Part shown: positions 21,103-32,784 of the stretch, piece after piece | How positions within the stretch are numbered: position 1 is the stretch's first letter | Layout: the number at the start of each line of letters is the position of its first letter | Origin: Zarea fungicola | Taxonomy: Eukaryota > Ascomycota > Sordariomycetes > Hypocreales > Cordycipitaceae | Direction: 5' to 3' | Assembly: GCA_900169235.1 (NCBI GenBank) | Contig: FWCC01000020.1 | Span: 124,001 to 188,000, forward strand | Length of the DNA: 64,000 nt | Program-made: the position numbers and the translations under genes | Notes under the pieces: model-generated | Databases searched by the model: none | Told to the model about the DNA's origin: nothing | Seen by the model: only the letters and a program-made list of their open reading frames with translations

Positions 21103-22258
21103 ATGGACCATCCTCTGACATGCAACAATCTCAAATGTAGAGCCGATTTAGTAGATCAGGCTCTTGTTACGTCATGCAGGTAAGAAGGCCAATGCCTTTA
21201 AGCTACGGTGTTATGCTGATCAGATGAAACGAAGCCATGTTTTCTGCTTGGACTGTACAAATCGCTTCTGTTTGTCTGAGAAAAATGGAGAGAAACAAGT
21301 TAACTGTCCAGCATGCGACACGCGACTTGCTAGCCCCGAGGACGCCGTGATATCAAACCTAAAACCGTCCGAGGCATACAAGACTAGCATCCTGAGCGGG
21401 CTTTCCCCAAGCATTATCATGGAATGCGCGGGTCGGGCACTCAGTTTTTGGGCGTACCAGACAACGCAGAACATATACTATCAGCAGTACTTGTACAAGA
21501 CGCTGACGGAGAAGTTCTCCGCCCTTAACGGCCGCCTTGAGCAGACGGTCAACGAGGCCAACTTGCAGATTGAGACGTTACAGCGCAAGATCAACAGCCT
21601 GGTGACAGAAAATGAAAACTCGCGTAAAAAGAATGAAGAAATCTCGAACGCTTACAAGGAGAAGAATCGACAGCTACTGCAGACGCAGGAGCTGCACGAT
21701 AAGTTGCGCCATACAGTGGAAATAGGCCACATTCAGCGCGCCGCAACGGACGCGATTGACTCAAGATTTCAGCAACCTTCGATACATTTTGTAAATCTGC
21801 AGGCCAAGTAAATCTATGATCGGAGCAATCCACAGCAGGGCAATGTTTCAGGTACGGTCGCATCTGGAGTAGCAATCGACTACGAGCGTGTCCCTGAAGG
21901 CGGAATCCGAGGAGGAACCATGGACCATGGCAATGGTACTGGGTCGTGGCGTCGGGATGGCTCTGCGACAGGGAGTATGTAAACATCGTCACCGTGTACT
22001 GATGCTATGGAGCACTGCTAATCTTTGACAGTTCACAATTCTGCTGGGTTCCAGAGATTCGGTACTAGAGGGGTGCTCGACAACCAACGAGGGTTAGGAA
22101 TTGGCAATGCACCGAACAGTGCAGAAAGACGAAAACAAGCAAACTTTAACCCAGGTGGAGGAGGTCATCCTGGAGGATTTAGTTCTGGCATAAGAGTCAG
22201 TCAGCCGATTGCTAATGTCGGGATACAGTCAACAATTGGAGGTATAATGAGGGTATAA
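21103..22258 (+). CDS. hei10: HEI10/CCNB1IP1-like RING E3 ligase, meiotic crossover factor
   Basis: Four exons: 21103-21179, 21235-21790, 21836-21974, 22032-22258; 332 aa. The N-terminal RING reads CNNLKC, then TSCSHVFCLDC (recreated exactly across intron 1), then CPACDTR. A long coiled coil follows (about residues 115-200), then a basic and glycine-rich tail with GGGGHPGG. RING plus central coiled coil plus disordered tail is the layout of HEI10/CCNB1IP1, the SUMO/ubiquitin-type ligase that marks crossover sites on meiotic chromosomes, known in Sordaria. Intron 2 is only 45 bp and is the least certain junction; reading through it gives a stop at 21811 and a protein lacking the tail. The call rests on domain order and the RING pattern. 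Confidence 0.8.
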
Positions 22259-24022
22259 GTGTGGATGAGAACTAATGAAAAGAAACTTTGCCATTGCATT
22301 GATTTCCTCATTTTCCTTTTCTTTTAAAACCATAATATTCTTTATTGTTTATCCCTTAAATGCTGCTCTGGTTGCTGTGCAAATGGGAAATTGACTTGCA
22401 CACAGTTGGTATTGGCAACTTTAGTCGTTGTACCGGAGATGGTCAGCATCGCTTGGGGATTCGGAATTCTTGCAATTACAGTTGAGAGATTTGAGCGATA
22501 TTTAGCCCTGCGATGTTCAGATAACGTTTTGGTGCGTCTGAATTTCGAGTTTTACTTTTTAGTACAAGAATGCTCAGTCTTTGCGTGACAGCTCTTTCCT
22601 TAACAAATTGGCTCACATGGCATACTAATGTTCACATTTACTACAACTATGCTGGAAATTGGCATGATGCATTCTCGAAGCATATGCAGCTGTGCTAATA
22701 ATAAGCGGTCGTGCAGCCAGCCTTCTTGGTAGCGTAGATGATGGCAGTTACGTGGCGACCAATCATGTAGTGTGAGGCTCGTATTACGTGGGTGCTGGGT
22801 TGGGGCTGGCTTTCGGTAACACACACAGTCGACGGTTATCGAAACGATAGCTTTCGGTCGGTAGGAAGCGGGAAGTGTCTGCCAATGACGCACCTGGTTT
22901 CATCCCAGAATTCTAGTGACGGGCGATGAACAGCCGATCTAGCAAACAACGGAGAAAGCAGAAACATCCGCATCTGACCAGGAGACAGGAATATCGACAA
23001 TGGGGTGAAGGACTGGGTGAAACGAGGTCACAAAATAGGTGGTGTGGAGATGGGCAGGAATAATGTATCGATACAAACAACGCCACTATCCGTGCCGCTC
23101 TGTTGCTGGTCACCAGTACCTTGCCGTCCCATCCATCCATGTTGGCCGCATTCAGCCAGCACCAAGCCTGATAAGGGGAAAGGCTAGTGCAGGTTGGGTC
23201 TGCCATTCCCTATCAACTGTACATACGTAGGTAGTAGACCCCCTGCATCTAACTGACATTCAAGACACGAGCTAATGCTTATACATAAGCAGTGCCTGTT
23301 ACGAGAACAACCTTGCATTTCTCGGGCGGGACATGATTAGCCTCGTAAAAACGCCGCAACAGCCACTGAATCATCCCACGTTTGCTCCACTGAACAGCAT
23401 TCGCCGTTGCGGTGCACTCCATTTTTTTTCTTTCCATTTTGTGGCGTTGAAGCCTACCACCAACTACGTAGTGCATTTCTGGTGGTGTGGGAGTGTTAAC
23501 CAGTATGTGTGGAGGCTGTTGACGCTCCATGCCAGTGGCCGAAGTGGACTTCTGAGAAAATAAGACTACGCAATCAAATCTCCCCGACCAAAGATAACCC
23601 TCGTTCTATCTGTACCCAAACAATCGCTTAGTTTATCCTATTTTCTTACTGTTTGTTTCGCCTGGTTGCGATACTGATTTTCGCTCTTGCGGTTACACTC
23701 GTTCTACAACTAAGACGACCCTGGAGCCCGTTATTTTCTTGGTCCCCCTGTCTTCGATACGATACTATTTTGTACGCGTCCCCCTGTGCAAGCTTGTTGT
23801 GTCATTTTACGCTGGCGCAGCGCTGGTGCCACGCCATTAAACTTTGAGCCCTCACCCCTGGCATACGACACGACACAATTCGGTGTCTGGATTACAGATA
23901 TCCCTGCGCGACGACCAAGACTAAACATTTCTACTCCAAATCGATTTTCCTACGCACCACAAGCCAAGGACAACTCAGCCTCTGAAACTACATCAATGCT
24001 CCCCTAGCCCAAGCTTTTCGTC
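22259..24022. other. Long intergenic region, HEI10-like gene to apyrase gene
   Basis: About 1.8 kb with no convincing gene. Short frames (22600-22893 minus, 23333-23563 plus) lack codon bias or domain signal. The last ~450 bp, C- and T-rich, is probably the apyrase promoter and 5' leader. Confidence 0.5.
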
Positions 24023-26127
24023 ATGGGCAACAAAGGGAAAAACTGTAGGCCTCATCTACGCTTGCGGCTCTCGCAATAAAAGCTCTGTCTCTATATCGCT
24101 TGCTAATTGCTGAATTGGTGGAACACACAGCCCAGTATGGCGTTATACTTGACGCTGGTTCCTCGGGAACGCGGGTCTACGTCTACAAATGGAGAAACCC
24201 CTCTGTACCGCCAAAGCATAAGGAAGACGACGATGACGATGAAGTGCGAACGCTTCCCAAGATTACACTAAAGAAGAACAAGAAAATCCACCCCGGTATC
24301 TCGACATTCGCCGACGCGGTTGCCTCGGTCGGCCACGACCATCTGCAGTCACTCGTCGACGTGGCCGTAAAGGAAGTACCCTCTCACAAGATAGCCGAGA
24401 CACCCATATTCCTCATGGCCACCGCTGGTGTCCGATTTCTGCCACAGCACAAACAAAAAGCCCTTCTGGAATCTGTCTGCACATATCTTAAGGCGAACAC
24501 GAAATTCCAACTACCAGACTGCGACGCCCACATTCAGGTCATCTCTGGCGAGACTGAGGGCTTGTACGGCTGGATTGCAGCCAATTACCTACTTGGGGGC
24601 TTCGAGCGACCCGACGAGCATAAGCACGGCAAGGGTCATCATACATATGGATTCCTGGACATGGGTGGCGCATCGGCGCAGATTGCCTTTGCCCCGAACT
24701 CGACCGAGGCCGCGAAGCACTCGGACGACCTGAAGATGGTTCGCATGCGCAAATTGGACGGCTCCGCACTCGAATACAAAGTATTTACCTCTACCTGGCT
24801 CGGATACGGCGCCAACAAGGCTAGAGAACGGTTCGTGGAGAAGCTCACCGACGAGTACGACACTAGCGTTCATGAAATTCCCGATCCGTGCCTACCGAAG
24901 GGTTTGCGAACAACAATCAAGGGGGGCATTGTCGATTCTGCATCAAGTAGTGACCAGCAGATGCTGATAGGCACTGGCAAGTTCGACGAATGCATTCGAA
25001 AGACATATCCGCTCCTAGGGAAGGAGAAGCCTTGCGAAGACTCACCATGCCTGCTCAATGGCCAACATGCTCCGGCCATTGATTTTGACATTAATCATTT
25101 TGTTGGCGTCTCCGAGTATTGGCATACGACGCATGGAGTTTTCGGAAAGGAGGACGTGGCATACGACCTGGCTACCTACCAACGCAAGGTGCTTAGCTAT
25201 TGTGGCCGCAACTGGTCTGCCATTAAGGATGATTTGTTTGCACGCAAGAAAACAGAAGAGGAAAAGATGATGGATGCCCAGCAAGCTTGCTTTAAGGCGT
25301 CTTGGTTAATTAATATGCTTCATGATGGTATTGGTATTCCTAGAATTGGTATCGAAGGCTCTGTCAACAAGACGCGCTCAGGTGTCGATGAAAAGGGCTT
25401 TCGTGACCCTTTTCAACCTGTCGACACGATTGACGACATGGAGGTGAGCTGGACCCTTGGCAAGATGGTACTGTATGCTGCGGGCCAGATTCCAGCTCGA
25501 GACTCAAAGCTTCCTGTTGGATTTGGCAGCAACATTGCATCCGGCGTTCCCTCCGACTTTGAACATGCAGGATCCGTGCCGATTTTGACCGGCCCTAAGC
25601 TGGGGGGTCACGAGGATGACGATGACGACGATGTGTACCACTCTTCTTCCGGCTCATTGTTGCCATTCCTCACATTTCTATTAATTGCATTGTTCTTGAT
25701 GTACTGGCTTCGAAAGCCTGAGAGGCGGCACAAAGTGTTGAATTTTGGCCGCCGGCCTCGCAAAAACGGCAAAGGCTCCAGGGGCATCATCAACAAGCTA
25801 CTGGGACGTAATACGGTTTCCTACGAGCGTGTCTTGGAAGAAGGCGAGGCCCCTGAATTCGAACTTGGCGGCTTGGACTCGGACGACAATGATCACTCGG
25901 ACAGCACCGAGGGGTCCAAGGGTGGCAGGAGCTCAGGTCTTGCCACGCCGAAACTGAACCTCGACCGCTTCGATGACTTCCGCATGCCCTCTGCAATGGA
26001 CCGTGCGGGTCTCGCAGTGCGCACAGAGAGTCGCGAGCGCCTTGCTCCAAGCCTGCAAATGCTAAACGCTGGCAGGCGGAGTCGCAACGTTAGTCCCACG
26101 CGATTGAAGAGCCAGATGGTTGCTTGA
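24023..26127 (+). CDS. ynd1: Golgi apyrase / nucleoside diphosphatase (GDA1/CD39 family, Ynd1-like)
   Basis: Two exons: 24023-24044 and 24131-26127; 672 aa. The tiny first exon encodes MGNKGKN and joins to QYGVILDAGSSGTRVYVYKW, which is apyrase conserved region 1 at the extreme N-terminus. Region 2 is FLMATAGVRFLP, region 3 ISGETEGLYGWIAANYL and region 4 YGFLDMGGASAQIAF. A single membrane helix (about residues 535-555, LLPFLTFLLIALFLMYWL) is followed by a basic, then acidic/serine-rich cytosolic tail of ~115 aa. A C-terminal anchor matches yeast Ynd1 and differs from Gda1, which is anchored at its N-terminus. The enzyme hydrolyses GDP/UDP in the Golgi lumen to support glycosylation. Confidence 0.92.
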
Positions 26128-26685
26128 GAAATAAGACGATAAAGGCATTTATGACGGTCCATGTGATTTTTTTTCCCCGTCGGTTAAGAGCGTTGGCGTT
26201 ATTACTCTTTCTTTCTGCATCTATTCTTAATGGAGTGATGGCGCGCACATTTGTCCTGTTCGGTTACATGTTTACTGCTGCTTGCCACTCGGTACCGTCA
26301 TTGGTGCTTTGGGGCTTTAAGAGATGCATTGCCTGTCTCTTGTGATGTGACTATTGTGTCTGCCGCATTGTTTGATTTACATATTTTTGTATATTTGAGA
26401 AGCGCTAGGATAGCGCGCAGTGGATTTTCATAGTTCTAGTACATAAACTATCGTTTTATACAAAGTGAAAAGCCAAGGGGATGGATCTGATTTCTGATTA
26501 TTAAAATTGACACACAGAAGCAATACAAGACACAATCCGAAACCAACCCCCATTCGAAAGATACATAACGAAAAACGTAAAGCCCAAATGCAAAATACGC
26601 TGCAAAAATATTGGAGAAAAGAAAAATAAAATTACCGAAAGAAGCTGAAGAACCTGAACATGAGGGGCATGCAATTTCCCCCCAT
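26128..26685. other. Convergent intergenic region, apyrase and Hikeshi genes
   Basis: About 560 bp, AT-rich towards the right. It presumably contains both 3' UTRs. No gene is seen. Confidence 0.5.
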
Positions 26686-27303
26686 CTAATCGGATTGCTT
26701 CTCGAGGAAACTGGGGTCGTTACGCACTCGATTCTCAAATTTGCGCCACCATTCCTCGAACGCTTTCAGAGGCACGACGTCCACGCCACCTGGTCCCGCG
26801 GGGCCACTAAATCCTGTGAGAAAGTTGAATGCATTTTGGATGATGCGCTGCGCCAGCACGGCGGTCGAGGGGGTCTGCGTCGTGGCCGCCCCCGTCGCGC
26901 TCTTGCTGGCCCCGAGCTCCTGCAGCTTCTGGCCCACGTCTGCCTCGCCTTCTATCGACACACCGATGACCAGACTGGTGTTGTCGTTGACGTCGGATCC
27001 ATTACCCGCGCTGCCGACTTTGAACATGGCACTCTCCTTGCCCGGGCCGATGGCGCCGAGAAACTTGAAGTTGGGCTGGATGCCCTCTTGCTCGGCGGTG
27101 GCGACCTGAGCGGCGGTGGCGAGGTAGATGGCAGCAGCCGTGTTGGGCGGGAGGGTGACGCCGGGGAGCAGGAAGAGGACGAGGTGGGAAAAGGGACGCT
27201 GTGAGGGCAGCGCGTAAAGGAGTGATGTCGGTGACGGCGTAGAGGTCGGCTCCGTGATGAGGGGCAGGCCGGCCGGGATAAGGCCGAAGAGAGGACCGGA
27301 CAT
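26686..27303 (-). CDS. opi10: Hikeshi/Opi10 family protein
   Basis: Single exon, 205 aa, close to the family norm of about 200. The N-terminus MSGPLFGLIPAGLPLITEP resembles the FG-nucleoporin-binding start of Hikeshi. The PFSHLVLFLLPGVTLPPNTAAAIYL block and NFKFLGAIGPGKESAMFKV form the conserved jelly-roll half. The C-terminus (EEWWRKFENRVRNDPSFLE) also matches the family. Hikeshi carries Hsp70 into the nucleus during heat stress; yeast Opi10 was named from an inositol-excretion phenotype. A Ser/Ala/Thr linker near 140-155 separates the two domains. No heat-shock element stood out upstream. Confidence 0.9.
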   Translation of the reverse strand: MSGPLFGLIPAGLPLITEPTSTPSPTSLLYALPSQRPFSHLVLFLLPGVTLPPNTAAAIYLATAAQVATAEQEGIQPNFKFLGAIGPGKESAMFKVGSAGNGSDVNDNTSLVIGVSIEGEADVGQKLQELGASKSATGAATTQTPSTAVLAQRIIQNAFNFLTGFSGPAGPGGVDVVPLKAFEEWWRKFENRVRNDPSFLEKQSD

Positions 27304-27617
27304 GTCGCCGTTGGTATTTTTTTCCTGTTATTGCAATCTAAACTTCGCCACACTTTGGGGTTTCGGTTCAAGTCCTCTGAAATTCGGTATAGGTACAGTG
27401 GAGGTAGGTGCTCGATGCAATTGAGAAACCGATGCGAAATACTAGTAGGCAAACTTGGGCTTCTGATGTTGGAGGGGCTACAGGGTTTTTTGCTCCTGGT
27501 GGGGGGATATCCCGAAAAGGGAAAATATCGCTTTCCTCACTAAAGGAAGCGAGGGATGTTTTTTTAAGAAAGAAATAGTACTCCATAGCACAGGTACTTT
27601 ATCGCCGGCCATGGGCC

Positions 27618-27646
27618 TTAACATGGCCTTCTAAAGGCGCTGGAAA
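27618..27646 (+). repeat. Direct repeat, copy 1
   Basis: A 29-bp unit containing GGCCTTCTAAAGGCGCT. It matches copy 2 at 27909-27937 in 27 of 29 positions; both differences are transitions (T/C and G/A). Confidence 0.7.
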
Positions 27647-27908
27647 CAGCCTTAATTGACAGTCTGGCTGGCCGGCTAGCTGAGTGACTGGCAGGCGATG
27701 GGAATAGCCTCAATACCTACCTGTAGCCAGCCTGTAAATATAAAAACAAGAATAGGGAAATAGCAGGCGGCCAATTAGTGTACAGCCCGGCTGCATAAGT
27801 CTGGCCCCTATCTATTATTTCTTTTTTTTTTGGCTGGTAAAGGTCTTAACAGTGACCTTCGCAGTCGCCATCTGCAATTTATCACCATCAGTGCTACTTT
27901 GGGAACTG

Positions 27909-27937
27909 TTAACACGGCCTTCTAAAGGCGCTAGAAA
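27909..27937 (+). repeat. Direct repeat, copy 2
   Basis: Second copy of the 29-bp unit, about 290 bp downstream of the first. The flanking bases differ, so only a short block is shared. Confidence 0.7.
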
Positions 27938-28446
27938 GGCGTTGGAAAGCTATTCAGGCTATTTCTAGCGCCTGCCAGCCAGCAACTTAGTTAGGTAGGT
28001 ACATACGTAGGTACTGGGGCCATTCTTAATGCCAGTAGCTAGGTTTTGAGACTATCTCGTTGATTAAAAGGCCGTTGAACCAGTTGACGCTGTCGAAGCT
28101 GTTGAGGCTACCTGCTAATCAGCGAGCTAATATGAGGGGACTATCTCCTGCGTCTTTCTAGCGCCGTTAGACAACTGTGTTAATAAAAGGTTTGGGCCAA
28201 TAAAGAAATGGCTGACTAATAAAACTACAGTAGGCCAAAAGTGAAAGCAAAGCCTATCGTATCCTACCTAATAGCTCTAGTTTTTATTAATTATCCGCCT
28301 TATTAAGACTTTAAAGCTTATAAGGTATTTTAGTATGTGTAATAAAGAGAAAACCTAGGCTAACATGAGTCTCTCGGTTACTATTCATACTGCCGAATAC
28401 TACTTTCCTCGACTTCGAGACGCTAGACTTGGTATCAAGCCTCACT

Positions 28447-29524
28447 ATGAAGTCCAACTTGGATCTCGTGCATGATACCGATGGGTAAGAGAACGGGTTT
28501 CATAAATTTAACATGCTTTTCACTGTTCCTATCAGTTGCATTTCAAATAACCACTCGCTAACACTTGCTCAGGTTTCCATACGATAGCAGGAACATAAGC
28601 GTCGACGGTCAGGGAATCTACAACCTCGTGTGGCGAGATGCCGACGGCGAGTATCCCATTGGTTACATCCTCGACCGTGTCGTTGAAGTGATCGCCAACA
28701 TGCCTGCCTCGCTCACCGGTGATCTCCAACTCGACCGCTCTGCCCGCACTGTGCAAATGTTCCACAACCTAGCCACGGAGCCTGAGCGGACGGCGGCTGT
28801 CACCGCCTTTGCGCAGTATTTGCGCGAGGAGCATACGTTCCCGCTCCTCAAGGGCTGGCGTGGCGAACCTTGGCCGGTTCATGGCCGCAAGGGTGAGCTC
28901 CTCTTCAGCATGGAGCGTGCCGCCGTCGGCCTCTTTGGCGCCGTCCGCTACGGCGTGCACCTCACTGCCTACGTCGAGGACGCCTCGGCGCCCTACGGCA
29001 TCAAGATTTGGGTGCCGCGCCGAGCCGCCAACAAGTCAACCTTTCCGGGCATGCTGGACAATACCGTCGCGGGTGGGCTCATGACAGGCGAGGACCCCTT
29101 TGAGTGCATGGTGCGCGAGGCCGACGAGGAGGCCAGCCTCCCGGAAGCAGTAGTCCGCGCTTACACGAAGCCCGTGGGCACGATTACCTACATCTACATC
29201 ACGGATGGGCCGAATAACGGTGAGGCGGGCTTTGTGTATCCAGAGGTCGAGTGGGCGTATGACCTCTTGCTGCCGGCAGACGTGGTGCCACAGCCAAAGG
29301 ACGGCGAGGTGGACGAGTTTTACCTGTGCAACGTGGACACGATCCGACGGGACCTTGCGGCGGGCGAGTACAAGACAAATTGCGCACTGGTTATGCTGGA
29401 CTTTTTTATCCGGCACGGGATCATGACGGCGGAGAATGAGCCGCAGCTGGAGGAGATTCAGAGGAGGATGCACAGAGAGCTGCCGTTCCCTGGACCGCAT
29501 TGGAGCAACTGGGGCAGTGCTTAA
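28447..29524 (+). CDS. DUF4743-Nudix hydrolase (thiamine pyrophosphokinase-related)
   Basis: Two exons: 28447-28484 and 28573-29524; 329 aa. Exon 1 encodes MKSNLDLVHDTDG and joins to FPYDSRN, restoring the usual start of this family. Residues 1-130 are the DUF4743-like N-terminal domain (IYNLVWRDADGEYPIGYI). The Nudix domain follows, with box GGLMTGEDPFECMVREADEE near residues 175-195 holding the REx2EE metal ligands. Related proteins include yeast YJR142W and plant NUDT20/24, which are often annotated as thiamine pyrophosphokinase-related; yeast members act on oxidised or damaged thiamine diphosphate forms. The substrate here is inferred from family only. Confidence 0.87.
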
Positions 29525-29749
29525 CATTGGAGGCAGCTTGAAGCACTCACACGGAGCTGATTTTTAATACTGAACCAAGTGCATTCGGTATTGAATTTTG
29601 TGATATTGAAAAGCCCTGTCCAGAGGATTGTAAAAAAGCGTGTATGCTAGAAAATAACCCAAGGATTTGCCAAATGATGAACGCCGATAGTATTTTATTT
29701 CTTTCGTTTTCCTCCAATTCTTGTTCATTGCCGCCCTTTCGCCGCCATT

Positions 29750-30286
29750 TTATTTCTTAATCAACAGGTACACGTTATCGACTCGCAGAGGGGTCAGCTT
29801 CTTGACCGGGCCCTGCAGGGACATAAGCAGACCACCAAACGATACATAGGCGTTGCTAAACGAGTCAAAAAGTCAGTCACGAAGAACGACGCAACTTGCC
29901 CATCGACTGAACCCGTGTCAGAGAAACAAAACTCACATAGTCGCTCCATCAAACGTCTCCTCAAACTTATAAATCTTGCCGTAGCATACATAGTCGTAGA
30001 GGTCGGCTAGCGTGGCGGGCGCATCACCAGACTTGCCAACGTCCCTCCAGCCCTTGTCATCGTCGCGTGCGCCATCGGGAGACAGTGTGGTGCTCAGCAC
30101 GACGTGCAGGCTGTCGGATACGGCGCATGGGAAGAGTTCCATGTTGATGTCAAGTACCATGACGGTCTGCGAGTCGCCCGACGTACATGAGATGCGCGCC
30201 ACGCGATCGTACTTGGACTGGTCATACTCTGTCACTGTGAAGCTCTCCTCGAAGAGTGTGGCGTCGCCGCTGGCGCCTCCAGACAT
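29750..30286 (-). CDS. rpb8: RNA polymerases I, II and III common subunit RPABC3 (Rpb8)
   Basis: Two exons: 30286-29937 and 29855-29750; 151 aa, the normal Rpb8 size. Conserved blocks are TLFEESFTVTEYD with FDRVARI-type continuation (YDRVARISC), MVLDINMELFPC, DLYDYVCYGKIYKFEE and the C-terminal VSFGGLLMSLQGP followed by LRVDNVYLLIKK. The intron splits the codon after DGAT and gives INAYVSFGG. Rpb8 is an OB-fold subunit shared by all three nuclear polymerases. The gene is convergent with the Nudix gene (225 bp between stops). Confidence 0.95.
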
Positions 30287-31157
30287 GGTGAAAGTAATTG
30301 GTTTTTGGTTATGCAGCTGGGGAAGAAGAATGTTGGAGTGTATGGAGGTTTCTTGTAGTGGTTGTGTACGTCGGTAATTGCTTGTTAGGTTGGGACTGGC
30401 TTGGGTTTTTTGTCATTGCACCCAGTTGTGAAGCATTCAAAAGCGGCAGAAAATTATCGGAGAGGTGCTTTTAAGGCGGTCGCGGGGCACCACTACGATA
30501 CATGCATATTTCAAATGTACTGTAACTAAACATATTGTGCGAGTATTTAAGGTTTAAATGATAATGTACATTATAAATTTTCTAAAATACAGCATGAAGG
30601 TGTGTATACATTTTCTGTTTTGTGCCGTTTTGTGCCGTTTTGTGGTGTTTAGCTGATAGACCGCTGAGCTACAATTTGTCTCGTAGCTCTCAGGCTCACA
30701 GGACAGAGCATGCGTGCTGTAGCCACCCTATACTTGTAGTAGGATGCTCAGGTCCAATCCAGCCGAGAAATAAGACTGACTTGTATGGTGTTAGTTCAAG
30801 GGTGTTTTCTGCTGGATTACCGAAATATTTGGATTGTCAAAACTACTGGTGATGGTATTTGTTTCGCGGTGCTAGTTGTCTGCGTGTAGGTGAACCAAAC
30901 CACTTTCTATGCCGCTTGAGTTTAGTGGAACACCCACAACATCATCGCGAGAGGCAGGACAAAATACCTGTTACAAGCAACTGGACATCAAATATCTCCA
31001 ATCGCAGTGACACCATCCACACCCACTCTTACCCGTATTCAATCGCTGTTTCCTTCTGGTATGATAGAGACGAGAGTCTTATTTAACAAATACTGCCAAC
31101 AGACACGAGCCACACCACTGTCAAGGTCAGAATTTGCTCTTGTACCTGTCGGCCACA
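30287..31157. other. Divergent intergenic region, rpb8 and elp4
   Basis: About 870 bp without a gene. It contains a short tandem repeat at 30617-30644. The flanks would hold both promoters. Confidence 0.5.
30617..30644 (+). repeat. 10-bp tandem repeat, about 2.8 copies
   Basis: Unit GTTTTGTGCC repeated head to tail in the rpb8-elp4 intergenic region; the last copy diverges. Confidence 0.75.
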
Positions 31158-32343
31158 ATGTCTTTCCGCAAGCGAGGCGTTGTCCTGGGGAACCCCCGAA
31201 CTCCAGCCACTGCCAAGCCAGAGAAATCACTTCCGCCAGGAACTAGACCATCCCCTCATGATGGTCGTCTCACTACTTCCACGGGCACGCAGTCACTCGA
31301 CCAGCTGCTTGCGGGCCACGCTGGCCTGCCCATCGGCACCTCGCTTCTTATAGAAGAAACTGGCACGACAGATTTTGGCGGAATGCTTATTCGATACTAC
31401 GCTTCCGAAGGGCTTGTTCAAGGACACCACGTTCATGTTCTCGGATTTGATGACTCATGGCGTCGTGAGCTTCCAGGACTGGGCAGCGACACCAAAGAAA
31501 AAGCTGCCAACCCGGAGTCATCTTCTGACAGCAAAATGAAGATTGCATGGCGATATGAGACCTTGGGAAATAGAGTCTCTCCATCCAGAGGTAGAATTGA
31601 CTGCAAAATAGAGCCGCTTTACTTTTGCTAACAAAGGCTCAGAACCTGCACATCCTGCCACTTCACAAACTGGTACTGCTACAACCGCATTTTGCCATAC
31701 GTTCAGCCTGACAAAGAAGCTCGAGAGCGCCGATATCAAGGGTAAGCTCTTTGGCTCTCCAATAGGCGACCAGTTCTCACGACCAACGCCATTCTTCAAA
31801 AATTTCATCACTTCTGTGAGCGCAACGCTAGCCAACACCTCGCCGTCTACCATCCATCGCGTTATTATCCCTAGCCTCTTGTCGCCTACCATGTATCCGT
31901 CATACGCATGCAATCCAGAGGAGCTCCTCCAATTTCTCCATGGGATCCGGGGTTTACTACGCCAATATCCAACCAGAGTCACGGCTGTGGCTACCCTACC
32001 AATTTCGCTTTACCCAAGAGAAAATGGCTTGACGCGATGGATCGAACTGCTCTGCGACGGCGTGCTCGAGCTAGTCCCACTCGGTCACCAAATTCAAGTC
32101 AGTCGCGACCCGACAAGCGAAGACAAGGCACAGGGACTTTTGCGAGTCCACAGTCTGCCAATCTTCCACGAACGCGGCGGTGGCCTAGACGAAGGTTGGC
32201 GACGAGAGGACTTGTCCTTCAAACTCAGTGCCTCTACTGGTCTCATCATCACACCATACAGCCTACCACCAGTAGGAGAAGGTGAACAGCAAGCCAAGGA
32301 CGTTGCTGAAGCCGAGAGAAAGAAAAAGACTCTCGAATTTTAA
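31158..32343 (+). CDS. elp4: Elongator complex subunit 4 (Elp4/PAXNEB)
   Basis: Two exons: 31158-31590 and 31643-32343; 377 aa. The N-terminus MSFRKRGVVLGNPRTP, the block STGTQSLDQLLAGHAGLPIG, SLLIEETGTTDFGGMLIRYY and HVHVLGFDDSWRRELPGL are characteristic of Elp4, a RecA-like ATPase-fold subunit without a full Walker A. Exon 2 adds AFCHTFSLTKKLE and the C-terminal RecA-like half. With Elp5 and Elp6 it forms the hexameric ring of Elongator, which modifies wobble uridines of tRNA. An in-frame Met eight codons upstream (31134) is less likely than the family-like MSFRKRG start. It lies upstream of sen34 on the same strand. Confidence 0.93.
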
Positions 32344-32784
32344 GGCCTGCCTTACCCATGATCAAATTGTTCAGTAGTAATACAGGAGTGCCCCGCTATC
32401 TGCATATCGACTCTACAAGGGTGGACTACCTTCATATCCACTTCTCGCACTGAATAAAAATTTAGCACTTTAGCTTCTGCTTTGACAATCTTCCTTCTTT
32501 CCCAAATCTATTCAACGAAGCACTCACGCAGGACGTGGGTGAGCACAGGGTGAGTTTCGAGTCTCTTGATTGCTCTTGCACAATTCTTTCCCCTCAATAT
32601 CTCTGCGAATCTACATGATTATTACCCTGAATATCTGTCAATCCACTGAACTTCTGTGATGACACATTCAACAATTACGAAGACGACTTATGACTCTTTC
32701 CGCCCGCATTATTTCTTTTTGCACTCCGCCAAATCCTGGAGAGAATATTAAGCTAACATTGCATTGGCTTGATTCCAGAAACGA
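32344..32784. other. Intergenic region, elp4 to sen34
   Basis: About 440 bp between two same-strand genes. Pyrimidine-rich stretches near 32470-32620 may be the sen34 promoter and leader. No gene is seen. Confidence 0.5.

Larger units (their letters stand above)
27304..28446. other. Gene-free repeat island between Hikeshi and Nudix genes
   Basis: About 1.1 kb without coding frames. The part from ~27600 contains a diverged direct repeat, TAGGTA-type motifs (27991-28014) and an increasingly AT/TA-rich stretch (28200-28350). It looks like decayed repeat material; no terminal inverted repeats or transposase remnant could be recognised. Confidence 0.5.

Noticed and set aside
22600..22893. Minus-strand frame of 97 codons between the HEI10-like and apyrase genes
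   Set aside because: No domain, no splice extension, biased composition; likely chance.
27365..27375. GGTTCAAGTCC, a match to the tRNA B box
   Set aside because: No A box upstream, no foldable acceptor stem or anticodon arm around it.
28200..28360. AT/TA-rich stretch as a remnant of a specific transposon
   Set aside because: No terminal repeats, target-site duplication or coding remnant could be identified by eye.
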